Shown here: positions 1 to 11,892 of the stretch, piece by piece
Numbering within the stretch: position 1 is the first letter of the stretch
Layout: each line of letters begins with the position of its first letter
NCBI GenBank assembly: GCA_016748015.1
Contig: JAAOMT010000484.1
Coordinates: forward strand, 235,379 to 299,378
Source: Geosiphon pyriformis
Taxonomy: Eukaryota > Glomeromycota > Glomeromycetes > Archaeosporales > Geosiphonaceae
Direction of reading: 5' to 3'
Length of the DNA stretch: 64,000 nucleotides
Notes under the pieces: model-generated
Databases searched by the model: none
Told to the model about the DNA's origin: nothing
Seen by the model: the letters and a program-made list of their open reading frames with translations, nothing else
Translations under genes and position numbers: made by a program

Positions 1-1
1 A

Positions 2-1726
2 CCACTGGATAATGTCAAGACAGATAAAGAAGGAATTATTGTCAATGGCAAGCTGATCTGCTGGCCTTATTATGACATGCTCAGAAGAATCTTTAACAGA
101 AAGCCAGACAAGAAAGCCAAATACAGTTATTGGTGGCATGGTCCTTGTGCCTGGTGCTGGTGCGACAAATCATTGTATTCTCCTAGCAATGAATACATGT
201 TCTGCCTGATCTATTACAAAGATTGGGAACCAATCAGCTTGATACCCTGAGAGGAAATAAAAGAAGTCCAAAAGTCCTTTGAAAACGAACCACTTGAAAT
301 CCAATCACTGGTTGTAGAACAAAGAGAACCCTTTCCAGAAGAAAGAAAAGTAGACATTGAAAACCTGCTGGCTAGAAACAGCCCAGTTATTTCAAAAGAA
401 GGTGAACCTCCTGGACATACATATGTGATACAACACACCATCATCACCAGAGAAACTTGTCCCATCCATTTGAAGCCCTATCAATCCAACCAGCACAATG
501 ATGAGTTTATAAAAAAGGAAATAACCCAAATGAAAAACCTTGGATTCATACAGGAAACCAAGAGTGAATGGACATTCCCAGTTGTAGTGGTATCTAAGAA
601 AGGAAGAACCCTACACTTTTGTGTTGACTATTACCAATTAAATGCTATTACTGAAAAAAACATGTACCCACTTTCTAAGATTGATGCAATGCTAAACCAA
701 TTCCATGGTGCTGCTTTCTTCTTAACTATTGACTTAACTGCTGGATTTTGGCAAGTAGAGATAGATCCAGAAAGCAGAAAAAAAACTGCCTTCATTACCA
801 AGTATGACACCTACGAATTCACAGTTATGTCTTTTGGTCTCACAAATACTCCTTTTACCTTTCAACACTTAATGGACAAAGTATTTGAATCAGTAAAAGA
901 AAACTTTGTTCTAGTCTACTTGGACGACATAATGGTATACTCAAAAACCTGGGATGAACACCTTCAACATTTGCAAAAGGTTTTTGACCTCCTTAGAAAT
1001 GCTGGCCTCAAGATCAATCCAATCAAATCATTCTTTGGACATCAATCCACCCAGTTCCTTGGCTATCTTATTACAAAAGATGGAATCTTCCCTGATCCAG
1101 CCAAAATTGAAAAAGTTCAAAACATTAGACAACCAATGAATGTTCATGAACTACGCTTTTTTCTTGGTTTGGCCTCTTATTATTGCAAATTTGTCAAGGA
1201 TTTCTCCAAAATTGCCACTCCTCTCAATCAGCTACTTAGAAAAAACATCAATTATCACTGGGGCACTCATCAACAAAAAGCATTTGAAATTCTGAAGGAA
1301 AAACTGGTTACAGAACCCATCCTCATGCAACCTAATCTGAATTGACTTTTTATCCTCTATACTAATACATCTGGCTATGAACTTGGTGCTGTTCTTTCCC
1401 AGAAAGACGAAAATGGCAGGGAACATGCTGTAGCATATGTCAGTAGAACTTTCACACCAGCAGAAAGGAACTACTCAGTCACTGAGCAAGAATGCTTAGC
1501 AGTAGTTTGGGCTACCAGCTACTGGGACAAATATCTTAAGGGTGTGAAATTTTTGGTGATAACAGATTACCAAGCTTTGGTTTGGCTATGCAACAAAAAA
1601 AACCTAGAACATAAATGGATAACTCGCTAGATACTCCACTTGGATGAATTTGACTATAACATTCAACACCACAAAGGAGCTAATCATCAAAATGCCGACG
1701 CTCTCTCCAAACTTACTATTCAGTGA
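2..1726 (+). pseudogene. gypsy A reverse transcriptase-RNase H, interrupted by stops
   Basis: Frame 2 runs from the window start to a TGA at 1724. The first ~80 codons hold a Cys/Trp-rich patch (around 125-165) that I do not recognise. The reverse transcriptase follows, with FCVDYYQLN near 620, SFGLTNTPFTFQ near 830 and the catalytic YLDDIMVYS at about 917-943, so the polymerase Asp pair is kept. RNase H runs from 1346, and its first acidic residue is damaged: YTNTSG where YTDASG is usual, i.e. GAT to AAT and GCA to ACA. Stops at 248 (TGA), 1343 (TGA) and 1628 (TAG) break the frame. The TAG replaces a Trp expected before ILHLDEFDY. These are one protein broken by point mutations, not separate genes. 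Confidence 0.88.
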
Positions 1727-1791
1727 TAGTAAAACCCTCTCAAACCAAACCAACTTAATTATTTGTAACTCCTCCACAAACAAACACGATA

Positions 1792-3105
1792 ATGGACTTG
1801 GACAACTACTCTGCCTTAATGGAATTTTTAAGTAAAGGACAATACCCACCGGACTATACTCGACAGCAAAGAGAACATTTGCACAAACAATCAAATTTCT
1901 ATTTGATTCGCCAGAACCAGTTATATAAAAGAAATAGAAAAGATCCTGACTGCCCCCAAAAAGTCATTAGATTTGAAGAAAGAGAAATTGTGATCTATAA
2001 TATGCATACTGATCCATTAGCTGGACACTTTGGAAAAACAAAAATGATTCAGAAAACTTTAGCTCACTATTATTGGCCTACCTTGGGAAAAAACATTGCT
2101 GAATACATCAAAACCTGTGATACCTGCCAAAGAAGAGGAAAACCCAATCACAAAGAAGATATCCATCTGATCTCTGTTGGTCAACCATTTAACAGAATTG
2201 GTATAGATGTTGTTGAACCTTTAACAATAACTTCTGATGGCAACAGATACATTATCACAGCTACCGACTATCTTACAAAGTGGGTAAAAGCAAGAGCCAC
2301 CCCAGATCAAACAGCAGTCTCAATTGCCAATTTTATTTATGAAGATATTATCTGTTGCTACAGCTGCTCCAAAGAACTTTTATCTGATAGAGGAAAAGCT
2401 TTTCTTAGTACACTGGTTGAAGAACTTTGCAGAAAAATAAGAATATGTCATAAACTCTCTTCCCCTTATTACCCCTAAACAAATGGCCTAGTGGAACGTT
2501 TCAATAGAACACTATGTGAAACCCTAGCCAAAACCAGTGAAGAAACCAACTTATGAGACAAAGTATTGCCTTCAGCTTTGTTTGCCTACAGAAATGTGAA
2601 TCATGACATAACAAGTTATGAACCCTTTTATCTGCTCTATAGATGAATGGCAACTTTATTAATAGAAACAGATATAGAAACAATACTTTTTAAAGAAATA
2701 ACAATAGGAGATTACAAGGACATTTTGCAAAGAAGACTTGGTACCATTCTTGACTCATTGGTAGAAGCATGGATAATTGCCTTTGAAAAGATAAAACAGT
2801 TCCAAGAGAAGCTCAAAAAGAAAAAAACCTATAAAACACTTTTCTTAAGTGTTGGTAACTTAGTTTTGGAATACCGTTCAGACAGAGACAATGTCTATGG
2901 TGATAAATTCTCTAGCTGCTGGAAAGGATCTTTTATAGTCAACAAAGTTTTGAACAATAGTTCATATATCCTACAAGATCAATATGAAACAATATTTAGT
3001 GATCACTCTGTTCATGGCACGCAACTCAAGAAATATCACAAACGACCTGATTGGTTACCTGTTGTGGTAATACTGACCCAAATTATCAGCAAAAATCAGA
3101 TATAA
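1792..3105 (+). pseudogene. gypsy A integrase, interrupted by stops
   Basis: Frame 1 encodes a retroviral-type integrase. The N-terminal zinc module shows an H-x-H pair in HTDPLAGHFGK and CDTCQRRG around 2000-2140. The catalytic core shows GIDVVEPL (first Asp, near 2205), LLSDRGKAF (second Asp, near 2385) and TNGLVERFN (Glu, near 2490). Three stops break it. TAA at 2476 replaces Gln in the usual PQTNG, TGA at 2554 replaces Trp, and TGA at 2644 lies where Arg is common. The C-terminal part (2647-3105) carries the basic GNLVLEYRS/KGSFIV region that normally binds DNA. No chromodomain is obvious. The frame change relative to RNase H lies between 1726 and 1792. Confidence 0.88.
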
Positions 3106-3146
3106 ATAAATACATCATTCTCAAAACAGAGGTATCTTCAATTGAC

Positions 3147-3803
3147 ATGAACAATTATTTCCTGGATTAAAACATTCAAAACGCTTTCTATACTCTCCAT
3201 GAGTACTGGATCAAGAACTATCCAAATGCTACTCTGACTATTGGAAAACAAACCATCATAACAGACAACAGTGGAACTTATACTGTTATCAGATCAAAGA
3301 GAACAACTACCAGAAAGGAAAAAATTGGTGGCAAAATAGATAAATATCTGCTGAAAAGCATAACAGCAGTGATACTTTCACCTTCCAGCACAATTGGAAA
3401 AACGATACAAGAAATCTTGCCTATAGACAAAAACTTGTCATATAGAAGACAACTAGAACTCTATGGTTGTCTTGGTGAAATCATAGAAGACATGAAGCTT
3501 ATGAAGAAAACAACTTCAGAGATACAAGTGGAAATTTTGGACATTATACGATTAGATGTCCCAAGAGTTTTGACCATTGCTAAAAGAGCCAGAACTCTTA
3601 TACAAAGATTTGGTCTCTTAGATACAAAACTTATTTCATCTCAAGTATTATATACCTTATCCACAAAAGATTTCAACAAACTAGTTAGTTTTAAATTAGA
3701 CAAAACCCTTCACATAGACTATCTCATAAATAGCTTGATTTCACTGAAGCTCAATCTCTTTGGAAAGAATGATGTTATGGTTAAAACCCATAATTTTTAT
3801 TAA
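3147..3803 (+). pseudogene. gypsy A post-integrase ORF, unknown function, one stop
   Basis: An open frame begins at ATG 3147 and has a single TAA at 3168, which reads as CAA-to-TAA, then stays open to 3803 (about 218 codons). It is rich in Lys, Ile and Leu, looks helical towards the C-terminus (DIIRLDVPRVLTIAKRA), has no signal peptide and no family I recognise. It lies between the integrase and the probable 3' LTR. Gypsy B has an extension of similar length in the same place (27133-27905, - strand), with a weakly similar T-I-x-x-Q-T-I stretch, so it may be a conserved accessory module of this element group. It might instead be an envelope-like or LTR-encoded ORF, but I see no transmembrane segment. 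Confidence 0.5.
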
Positions 3804-4075
3804 TTATTACATGTATTAGTCACTGATGTCATATAATTAGCCACTCTATTTTTAGATAGTGATCATTGACCTGATCATTAACCTGATTATTGACCTAGTC
3901 GTTGACCTGGTCATTGACCACTTTCAATAGCTATATAAGCAATGAGTCTCTTAGCTGTAGAAAATCATCTCTCAGACAAGAATCAAATAAATAAAAATAA
4001 CAACTTTTATCTCAATCACTTTCTTATCACTAATTTCTCTTTTCTTACCTTCAAGTATCTGAACATCTTAGAATA
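3804..4075 (+). repeat. Probable 3' LTR of gypsy A (boundaries approximate)
   Basis: After the last ORF comes a stretch with promoter-like features: a 12-bp tandem array at 3861-3919, a TATA-like tatataag at about 3932, then A-rich sequence with AATAAA-like motifs around 3986. This order matches U3-R of an LTR. The matching 5' LTR is outside the window, so the ends cannot be fixed. The LTR may start as early as about 3769 (inside the preceding ORF). Confidence 0.4.
3861..3919 (+). repeat. Five-copy 12-bp tandem repeat in the probable LTR
   Basis: Five units of the form gatcattgacct follow each other. They differ at single bases and most changes are transitions (gatcattgacct, gatcattaacct, gattattgacct, agtcgttgacct, ggtcattgacc). 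The array lies ~10 bp upstream of a TATA-like box, a position suited to repeated activator sites. Confidence 0.85.
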
Positions 4076-4440
4076 AAAAATTACTTGTTGGCCTTTTTCT
4101 GTTTGAATAATTGTAGTATTTGAAGACTATTTATATAAACATAACTGAAGAGCACAAGTTGATACCTGATATTGAATTCTAAGAGCGCCGATGTGAGACA
4201 TAGAATTGTACCAGCAGTTATCAATTGTTAACAGTACGGACTATCTCTCTACCTTCAGATTCCCTTGTTACCTTTTGAAAAGAATAGAGACTGAGATATT
4301 TTATGAGACTGATCTTGCACATTGAATCCATACTCATTCAATTTGCTCATTGAATTTGAATCCCCTTTGATTATTTTCATCACCCTACAATCCTGTTTTT
4401 CTTTGCTATCCGTTAGCTTGTTACTCCAACCTGTAACAAT
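4076..4440. other. Unassigned segment between gypsy A and LINE A
   Basis: Moderately AT-rich and not similar to either neighbour. On the - strand the LINE A reverse-transcriptase frame reads on without a stop into this segment as far as 4255, but from about 4440 downwards the protein no longer resembles the LINE. This suggests a deletion or insertion joint that fused LINE A to unrelated DNA. I see no gene here. Confidence 0.5.
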
Positions 4441-7400
4441 ATTAAAGAACTTATTAGCAATATTTAAAATATACTGTGTAGAAGCTTGACTACTTTCAAC
4501 CCAAATTATGTTATTAATAAAAGCATCAGCAGCAAAAAAGAAAGTTTTTTCTCCAACAGCTTCAACTCTGCCAATTTTTGCCACAAACTGAATATCAATT
4601 CAGTATTTACACAAGTATTTATGTTTCTTAATTTTATACAAAAGTGGATCATAAAAAATCTTTCAAAAGAGTGAAAAAAAAACCTTATTCTGATTCAAAC
4701 CATCATGTACCCTATAATCATTTGAAAATCCAAAATCTGTTATCACTCTGTTGATTCAATTTTCATAAATGTTGCCAAAAAACTTAATAAACTGATTGTA
4801 TATTTTAATATATTGCAAATTAGTCTCCAAATAATACCAGCTTACTGAGTTATAAGCTTTGTACATATTTTACAACACCAACTAAAACTTTCTATTTTTT
4901 TTTAAAGTATTCTTGACAACTGAACTAATAGTAAAAATAGAAAACTGAGTCAAAATACTCTTTAATACTGAAAAGTTGTTACTGTAAAAAATGTCAAACT
5001 TGCTGTATGCTAGTAATATCTGATCAGAAAAAATCTTAGATAAGATTTTCTGAGCTGTTTTAATTAGTACAATAGGTCTAATATTTGTTAAAACACTATT
5101 CTATTTATAAGACTTTGAGATTATTAAAACTCATACTTTTTTTTAAGGAATTAAACCATACTCAAAGTTAAACACAAATTCAATAATCTTAAAAAACAAC
5201 TCAACACTTTTTTATCACAATGTTTCCAAAGTTCATTAAGTATTTCTAATAACCTACAAGTTTTATTATTTAGCAATTTATTAACAATTACAGTCAATTT
5301 TTTTATATTAATTGCTTTTATTACACCAAAAAAAGCATTATTATTTACATAATCCAAAGACATATATTGGTAAAACCAAAAATCAGGCATTTTTATAAAC
5401 ACCAATCACTTTCTTATCTACTCTTTTATAATATTGTCAACTCTGAGCTTTATCTTATCAGATTCTACTACTAGTTTATTTTCTGCTACTAAGTAATCCA
5501 AAACAATTTTGCAAAATAGTCTTTTTAAAATACTTTTTATTATTCATCTTTTGTCAAACAGAAATTTTCAATGTATTATTTAATTGCCTTTTTAATAGCT
5601 ATATCTTTAGATGTTTTTAATTTATAGTACTTAAATTTTCAATATTTTTTTATTATTATTAACAAATGCTTGACTAATTCAAATAAGTATACACTATTTT
5701 GAACCATGTCAATAACTGTAAATGTTTCAATATCATCAATAAACAACCAAACTTTAACAAAATGATTGAATTCTAACAGATTTTTAGAATTCTATTTTTT
5801 TACAATTTTTGCAATAAGCAGTTCTAATTTAAAAATTTTGAAGATTATTTGTTTTTTAAACAATTATATTTACTATATTAATGCCTAAAAAACATCATAT
5901 TAGCAGCATATACTATGGTCTCTTTCAGTACCTCTTATATTGCATCCAAATTATTACAAATATATGTTTTCTCAAACATATTTGAATTTGCCAACAACCT
6001 ATTAGAAGATTGCTCTTTAAATTATACTTATTTTATATTATCTGCATTCTTTAACTTAAAATTTCACTAATTTTTATTAGCTTGTTTATAAACACTACCA
6101 AGATAAACATCCAAAAGACCACCTAAACCAATTAATACTAAGACCACTTTATAATCTGTATCAAAAAATTCTGCCATAATATTAACCTTATGACATGTTA
6201 TTGAAGATGCTAAGTTTTTATTCACAAAAATAAAATCCAACACCTTTTTAATCTCCTTAAAATTGTCTTAAGTAGAAGTTTTAGCCAATAAATGTTTACT
6301 AAATGTATTAACCAGACTTAGAGCCAAACAAAACTTGAAACTTATACTTCTTTTGGAACTATTTCATTAAAATTACCACCCAAAACTACAAACAAACTAG
6401 AATTAACCACTTTAGAAATCATGAAATTGATATTAAAAGTTTGGCCAAACTGTGTACCAATAGACACATCAGCATATAAATTCAGAATTGTAACTAAAAA
6501 CTTGCTTTTAAACAAAAAATGTATTAAAATCAACCAATCTGGAATTTTATTCACCTTTAAAACATGTTGAACTAAAGAATTATTCATAATTAGACAAGCA
6601 ATAAAAGCTAAGCATTTGGCATAGATAATTGCCAATCTGCTTTTATTAGTGTTTAACAATGTTTTTTAAGAAAAAATACCAAAAGAGAAATTTTTATCTA
6701 CAAAACAGTCCAATAATATATAATTTATATTTTCATACTTTACATATTTAACAAAATCCAAATAAAATCAATACAAATTAGTGTTTCTCAAAACTGGAAT
6801 AGTTTTTATGATAGCATTAAGTAATTCAGCAAAGTCAAATAACAGCATATCTGGTTCAAGCATACATAACTGGATGATAATTAATAATACATATCTTTTT
6901 ACTTACTAATTTAATGTAGTCCCAAATATCATGTACATTTATTCTTATTGGTAAAGTATATAATAGTGCTCTATGATTGTTTTTTGCATCTCATAATTTT
7001 TTGTTCTTATTAGCTTTAATAATACATATTGTATTTTTTTAATTAAAACAGACTATTTCATTATGACCAAATTAGCATAATCTATTTTATCAAATTTAAC
7101 CACAGCTTTTTGCCACAGCCCCATCAATTGTACTTTAATTGACTTAATCAATTTAAATTTAGAAAGCACAACACACATAGCCTTAGCTAAAGTACTAATT
7201 AGAATTTTTTTTAATATTACAGTCCAATCTGAATGCTTAGTAAATTTTTTGAAATTAGTGTTTACCAGAATTTTTGCACTCTTAGATTTTTCAGTAATCT
7301 GTATTAAACTCAATTTGGAAGTGAAAGTTATCTTGATAATCCCAACAAATTTTGAAAGAGTAGATGTCCTCCAAAACTATTGACTTTTGAAAATAACTTT

Positions 7401-8035
7401 TTAATTACTACAAGCTTTTTCTAAGATGACTTTCTAATAATATTATTTAGATTGATATCCAAAACAAATAATTTTCTGACAATTACATTAATCTGATTTT
7501 TTAGCAATGGAGAGAAAACTACAGAAGCATTCAAAAAAATAATATTATATTATTATTATTCAAAAAATCAATTTTTTTTAAAGGTATACCCAAAGTTTTT
7601 TTGATTATTAATTTCAGTCCCTCTAATATTTGGCTGAGATTTTCTCTATCAAATACACTTTTTTTACCATAATCTATACTGGTTTTTTCTATCAAAAACT
7701 TTTCTTCCATATTAATACTATTAGATTTAATTGTATTACTAGCTTTAGAGCTCCAAGAATTCTCAACTACTTTTTTAGTAGAAACCACTTTCTAAGTAGT
7801 ATTATCTTTTAAAGCATTTTTTTTTCTCTTTTTTCTAGAAACAACATCTTTGTTATTAGCACCAAAACCAAAATCTTTGACAGATTTCTTTATAATAGCA
7901 ATACTACAACCAATAATGGTCTTATAATTAAGCAAAAATGGTTTGGATTTATTGTACTGAATAATAAAAAACTTTTAACAGAAAATTCTTTGACTCTTTT
8001 TTGGAAATTTAAAATGAAGAAGAGAAAAAAGTTTT
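4440..8035 (-). mobile_element. LINE A, non-LTR retrotransposon relic, 3'-truncated
   Basis: Read on the - strand, fragments match the better preserved LINE B in order: ORF1 start (8035-7531), ORF1 middle (7313-7053), endonuclease (6659-6342), pre-RT region (5405-5151) and the RT catalytic block (4584-4445). The endonuclease has GGNFNE where APE-type endonucleases have GDFN. The RT block has FINNIIW where the family has FVDDTIW, so both catalytic Asp are Asn (codons at 4510-4515); D-to-N and V-to-I all fit G-to-A. The second half of ORF2 and the 3' UTR are missing at about 4440. The 5' boundary near 8035 is set by similarity with 25486 in LINE B. Confidence 0.85.
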
Positions 8036-9055
8036 TTGTATTGATCAAGTTTTACAAATTTTAATTTAAACTTATTTAAATTTTAGTTTTAAACTGCTTT
8101 AAATTTATTTCAATTATTTGAATTTTAGTTTAAATTATTTAAAATTTTATTATTACATATTTTAAAATTTTGCATAATTTAATTATAATATTTTGTTATA
8201 TTTGTAAATTTATGCAAATTATTATGTTAATTAGATATAAAATTAAACTATTATAATAATAAAAATTGTTTAATTTAATTTAATTTGTAAAATAATAATA
8301 AATATTAAGTTAATAAAATTTAAAATAATTTTTAATTTAAATTCAATTGGTAATAATGTCTTAAAAAGTTTAATGTTTAATTTAATATAATTTAATTAGT
8401 TAAATTTGCTAATTACATATAAAAACAGACCACATTTATTATAAAACATACAAGTTGAATGTAAGTAAATAATAATTAAAAGCACTTTTTAAAACAAATT
8501 TTAAAAAATGGCATTAAATAATTTTTTTAGATATCATATATAATAATTTCTTTTTTAAATGTGTCGAAAATTTATTTATTTGGTAAAACAACATGTTATA
8601 AAAACATTTTATAAAAACAACTCTCAAATTTTAAAAGTCACATAACGCCATCAACAATTTACTGATTTGGAGGATAATTTTCAGCAGTAAAAACATGACT
8701 GATTTTTTATAATCCTGTAAAGCTGGTTTGACAATATATCCAAACAATCAGGCAGTAAATTATCCTGTACCTGACCTCTTTATTATAAAGACGACTGTGA
8801 AATCAAGTGACGCGAAAAGGAGAATGACTAATAGGAAAATGGCATTTTGAAAAATTAAACATGAAAATGATCCCAAGAGAAAAATAAACTGGCGGTGAAA
8901 TATGTATATTTGATTCAAAAAATTTACAAAAAAATTACAAAATAGAGCTCCCTGCTTTGTCTGTGAACTTACAAGACCTCGGCAGCCCAAATCTTTAGGT
9001 TTATTAAATTGATATATTATATCAAATGTTTTTATGCAAGTGTTAAATCTTCGCC
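8036..9055. other. AT-rich flank without a gene
   Basis: 8036-8640 is nearly pure A/T and lies outside the similarity to LINE B. A stretch near 8160-8290 looks similar to 43770-43900. From about 8640 the base composition returns to normal; this is the 3' flank and probable 3' UTR of the chromatin gene that ends at 9056. Small ORFs here read the spliced-out frame of that gene and are not separate genes. Confidence 0.6.
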
Positions 9056-11892
9056 TCAGCTTCTTTTCCAACCTAACAACACTGTAAAAAAGAAAACAAT
9101 AAATAAAATGCTGTAATGGTCGAACGAACATAGATCAATTTCAACATACCATCTTTAAAACTTTGCCAAATGCTTTTCGTCTCACAAGCTTTTGCAGTTG
9201 CTTGATTAGAAGATTGTTCATTTGTTAATTCCAATTTCTCTTCTTCTGGCCGGTCAGCCATATCCTCGTCCGGCGGAATTTCGACCGATTTATTTGCCAT
9301 TTTCTGAAGAAATGCCTTGGAGATTTTGGGATACTTGTATTTATCAATCTCCAAAATCATATCTGGATCAGCTATATGTGATAAAGGATAAGGTATTTCG
9401 TCACCACTAGTCTCCTCGACTGATAAATAAGGATCATCTGATCGCGTTTTTCGCTTCCTTAATGTTGTTTCTTGTTTGATCTGATTTGTCGAAGGTGATT
9501 TTGACTTTTTATCAACCTTTGGAATCGCTTTGACAGTCGGTTTCTGCAAAGGTTTTAATGGATTTGCCTTTGGGAGATTTGAACCCATTACTGGAGTGTT
9601 TGTTGGAACAGTTTTTAATTTACTTGCCCGAAGAGGTTGTTTTCTCCGGGGTTGTTGCGGGTTAGCACGAACTGGTATATTTACACGTGCTTGTTGCTGC
9701 TTCTTTTGTCGAACTGTAGAAGGTCTTAGCTGCCTGCGTAGCAGTAGCTTAGATTTTGGTTTCGGTGTAGATTGTAATGACAAAGCCGATACTTTTCCCG
9801 TTATTAATTCAGTCTCTGATTTTTCAGATTGTGAAATGTTATCCATTACTGGTTTACAAGGTGAATCTTGGCGCATCGAATTCTTTTGTACTTTACTATC
9901 CGACTCAATGCTCTCTTCTCTTTGTTCCATAGCATACGGATTTTCTGAAGAAATTTCCATAGCTTTGATTTCAATTTTTTCTTGCTCTGATGAAAATGAA
10001 TCCTCATTTATTTTTTGAATTGAGAGATATTCAGTATATTGCTTATCTACTTCCAATTCCATCATCATTTCATTTTCCGTTGCTTGGAATATTGATGTTT
10101 CCGGAGATTGAAGTATCTCCAAATCAAATACTTTTTCCTTTTCTTCCATAATAAACTTAGTTTCCACCTCTTTCAAAGTTTGTGTGCAAATTCCATCTTG
10201 GTCTTCATCTATTTCAGTGTCAATTTCATAATCGACTTTATCTTCCGATTCTAATGGTTCTACTTCGAAATTATTATCACCTTTCTCTTTTACCGTACAC
10301 GATTCAATGAATCGGGCTTCTGCTGCTTTAGAATCCTCCCATTTTTCCGTTTGTTCATATTCAGACGACTCCTGGTCCGACTCAACTCTTTGATCTGATT
10401 CTGAGGCAGTCACTTCGTGTTCACCATCATCAGATTCTTGTAAAGAATCATCAGGGGTATTTGGGATACGGGGGGTCTGCGGCAACTGTTGTAGTTTTTC
10501 GTACATTGCTTGGCGAGCGGAAGATGGATCATCGAATTCAAGAGCGACGATCAAATCATGATAAAATTGGGGACTAATGGTGTTTTCCTCCAATTTAATA
10601 ACACTGTATGGCAAAGATTTGCCAAAATAATTCCACGGTATTTTTACTTCAATCTCGAGACGATTAATAACCGCACAACGAACCCAACATCTAGCATCAT
10701 TAATCTCTGGAAAGTCGACAGTGCTTAAATCGTGTTGAGGTCCAAAAGGTTTTATCACCAACACATCGCATTTCATGGTTTCGGTTGGTTTATTGAATGT
10801 AATATCAGACATCACAACTGCAACAGCGTAAGGGTCATCAATACAACTCCCAAGCATGTCTCGACCTCCGGTACAATAAAGCCGTGAAAAGTTTCTCCTC
10901 TTTTCTGATAAATTGAAATTCACTGGAGGTATTTCTTCATCTGTGAATATTTCAAGTAAAGGTTGACAAAAAATCTCAAGTCTTTCAAGCGCCTGTCCGG
11001 TCAATACTTTTTTATTTTCTCTGACAGTTGTGATTGGTATTATGTAAAGATCACTGATTCTTTTATTATATTGATTAAAGCATGACTCATCATATTCTTC
11101 CTCTGGTAAAGGCATTTGAGGAATTGTCGGTGATGGCTCTTCGTCAAATAAGCATTCATTTACTAATGGATATAATTCTGAAATAAAGAAATCACACATT
11201 TGTCGAGCTTCTTCATAAATTAAGGCACCAGCACGGTGAAAGGTGACCGCGTTGACCATAATCTGGATTATATCAGCATACAAATCTGATATCTTTTTGT
11301 ATTTTCCTCCCCATAATTTTTGCTCAGCAGTTGTTAAGTCCATTAATTTATGAATTTGACTTCGATAATAGTAGGCATCGAAAGGGACTTGATTTACGAA
11401 AGGACGCGAAAAAGCATGGGATAATAAATGGTCGAATATGTATGTTCCAACACGAATAAGTTCTTCACGTGATAGTCTTCGTGGTTCTTCTTTTACTTGT
11501 ACCTTGCCAATAAATGTAACAAGTGTCTCTATCATAGAGGACGGAGGAGGTGGTAGCAAGGTTTGACTTGTTTCAGAGGGTTTTCTTTTCGGTCGTTTTA
11601 CTCCTCTTTTAACAACGGAGTGTTCTGTGGGAACCGGTGGTTCTGGAGACATTACGACGTTACTCTCTTCAGGGCTCCCTGCTATTGCCTTTCTATTTCT
11701 ACTTCCTTTCGGTCGTCCAGCTTTTCGTTTTTGCTCGAAACCTGTCGTTTCTTCAGTGTCGTCGTCGGTGGGTGTATTTGGTTGTTCGTCGAAACTTCCC
11801 TGGTCAGGCTGACTAGAAATATCACAGGTACTTGGAGTAGAAGTCATTGTTTCAGCAGTTTTGACACCATTTCTGGGTCTAGGGATGGCCAT
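9056..11892 (-). CDS. AT-hook and bromodomain-like nuclear protein
   Basis: Two exons, 11892-9150 and 9081-9056, joined across a 68-bp intron (donor GTATGT, acceptor TTACAG), give 922 aa ending ...VLLGWKRS. Without splicing the frame runs into a meaningless hydrophobic tail. An upstream TTG is in frame, but the ATG at 11892 sits in AAAAATGG and is the better start. Residues ~55-68 form an AT-hook (core AGRPKGS), which binds AT-rich minor groove. Residues ~145-240 resemble a bromodomain (PFVNQVPFDAYYY, then VNAVTFHRAG), but the usual YN, whose Asn holds acetyl-lysine, reads FH. 250-455 is a folded region I do not recognise. ~470-700 is acidic and 700-860 is basic and Pro/Gln-rich. A chromatin-remodeller or RSC-like subunit is plausible but not shown. 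Confidence 0.75.

Larger units (their letters stand above)
1..4075 (+). mobile_element. Ty3/gypsy LTR retrotransposon A, 5' end outside window, degenerate
   Basis: The order reverse transcriptase, RNase H, integrase is that of Ty3/gypsy elements (Metaviridae). The window opens inside pol. The reading frame is open from base 2 except for a few stops, changes frame once between RNase H and integrase, and is followed by a further ORF and a probable LTR. In-frame stops at 248, 1343, 1628, 2476, 2554, 2644 and 3168 sit where related proteins have Arg, Gln or Trp, so each is explained by one C-to-T or G-to-A change. No gag or 5' LTR is visible. The element is certainly non-autonomous now. Confidence 0.9.

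Noticed and set aside
3861-3919. CRISPR-like repeat array
   Set aside because: Units are 12 bp with no spacers and lie in a eukaryotic LTR; it is a tandem repeat.
8760-9131. - strand ORF with hydrophobic segments
   Set aside because: It begins inside the 68-bp intron of the AT-hook gene and reads its last exon in the wrong frame and then 3' flank; splicing explains the region better.
9530-10018. 162-codon + strand ORF inside the AT-hook gene
   Set aside because: Cys/Phe-rich mirror of the Lys/Glu-rich coding strand; no start context or domain. It is an antisense shadow.
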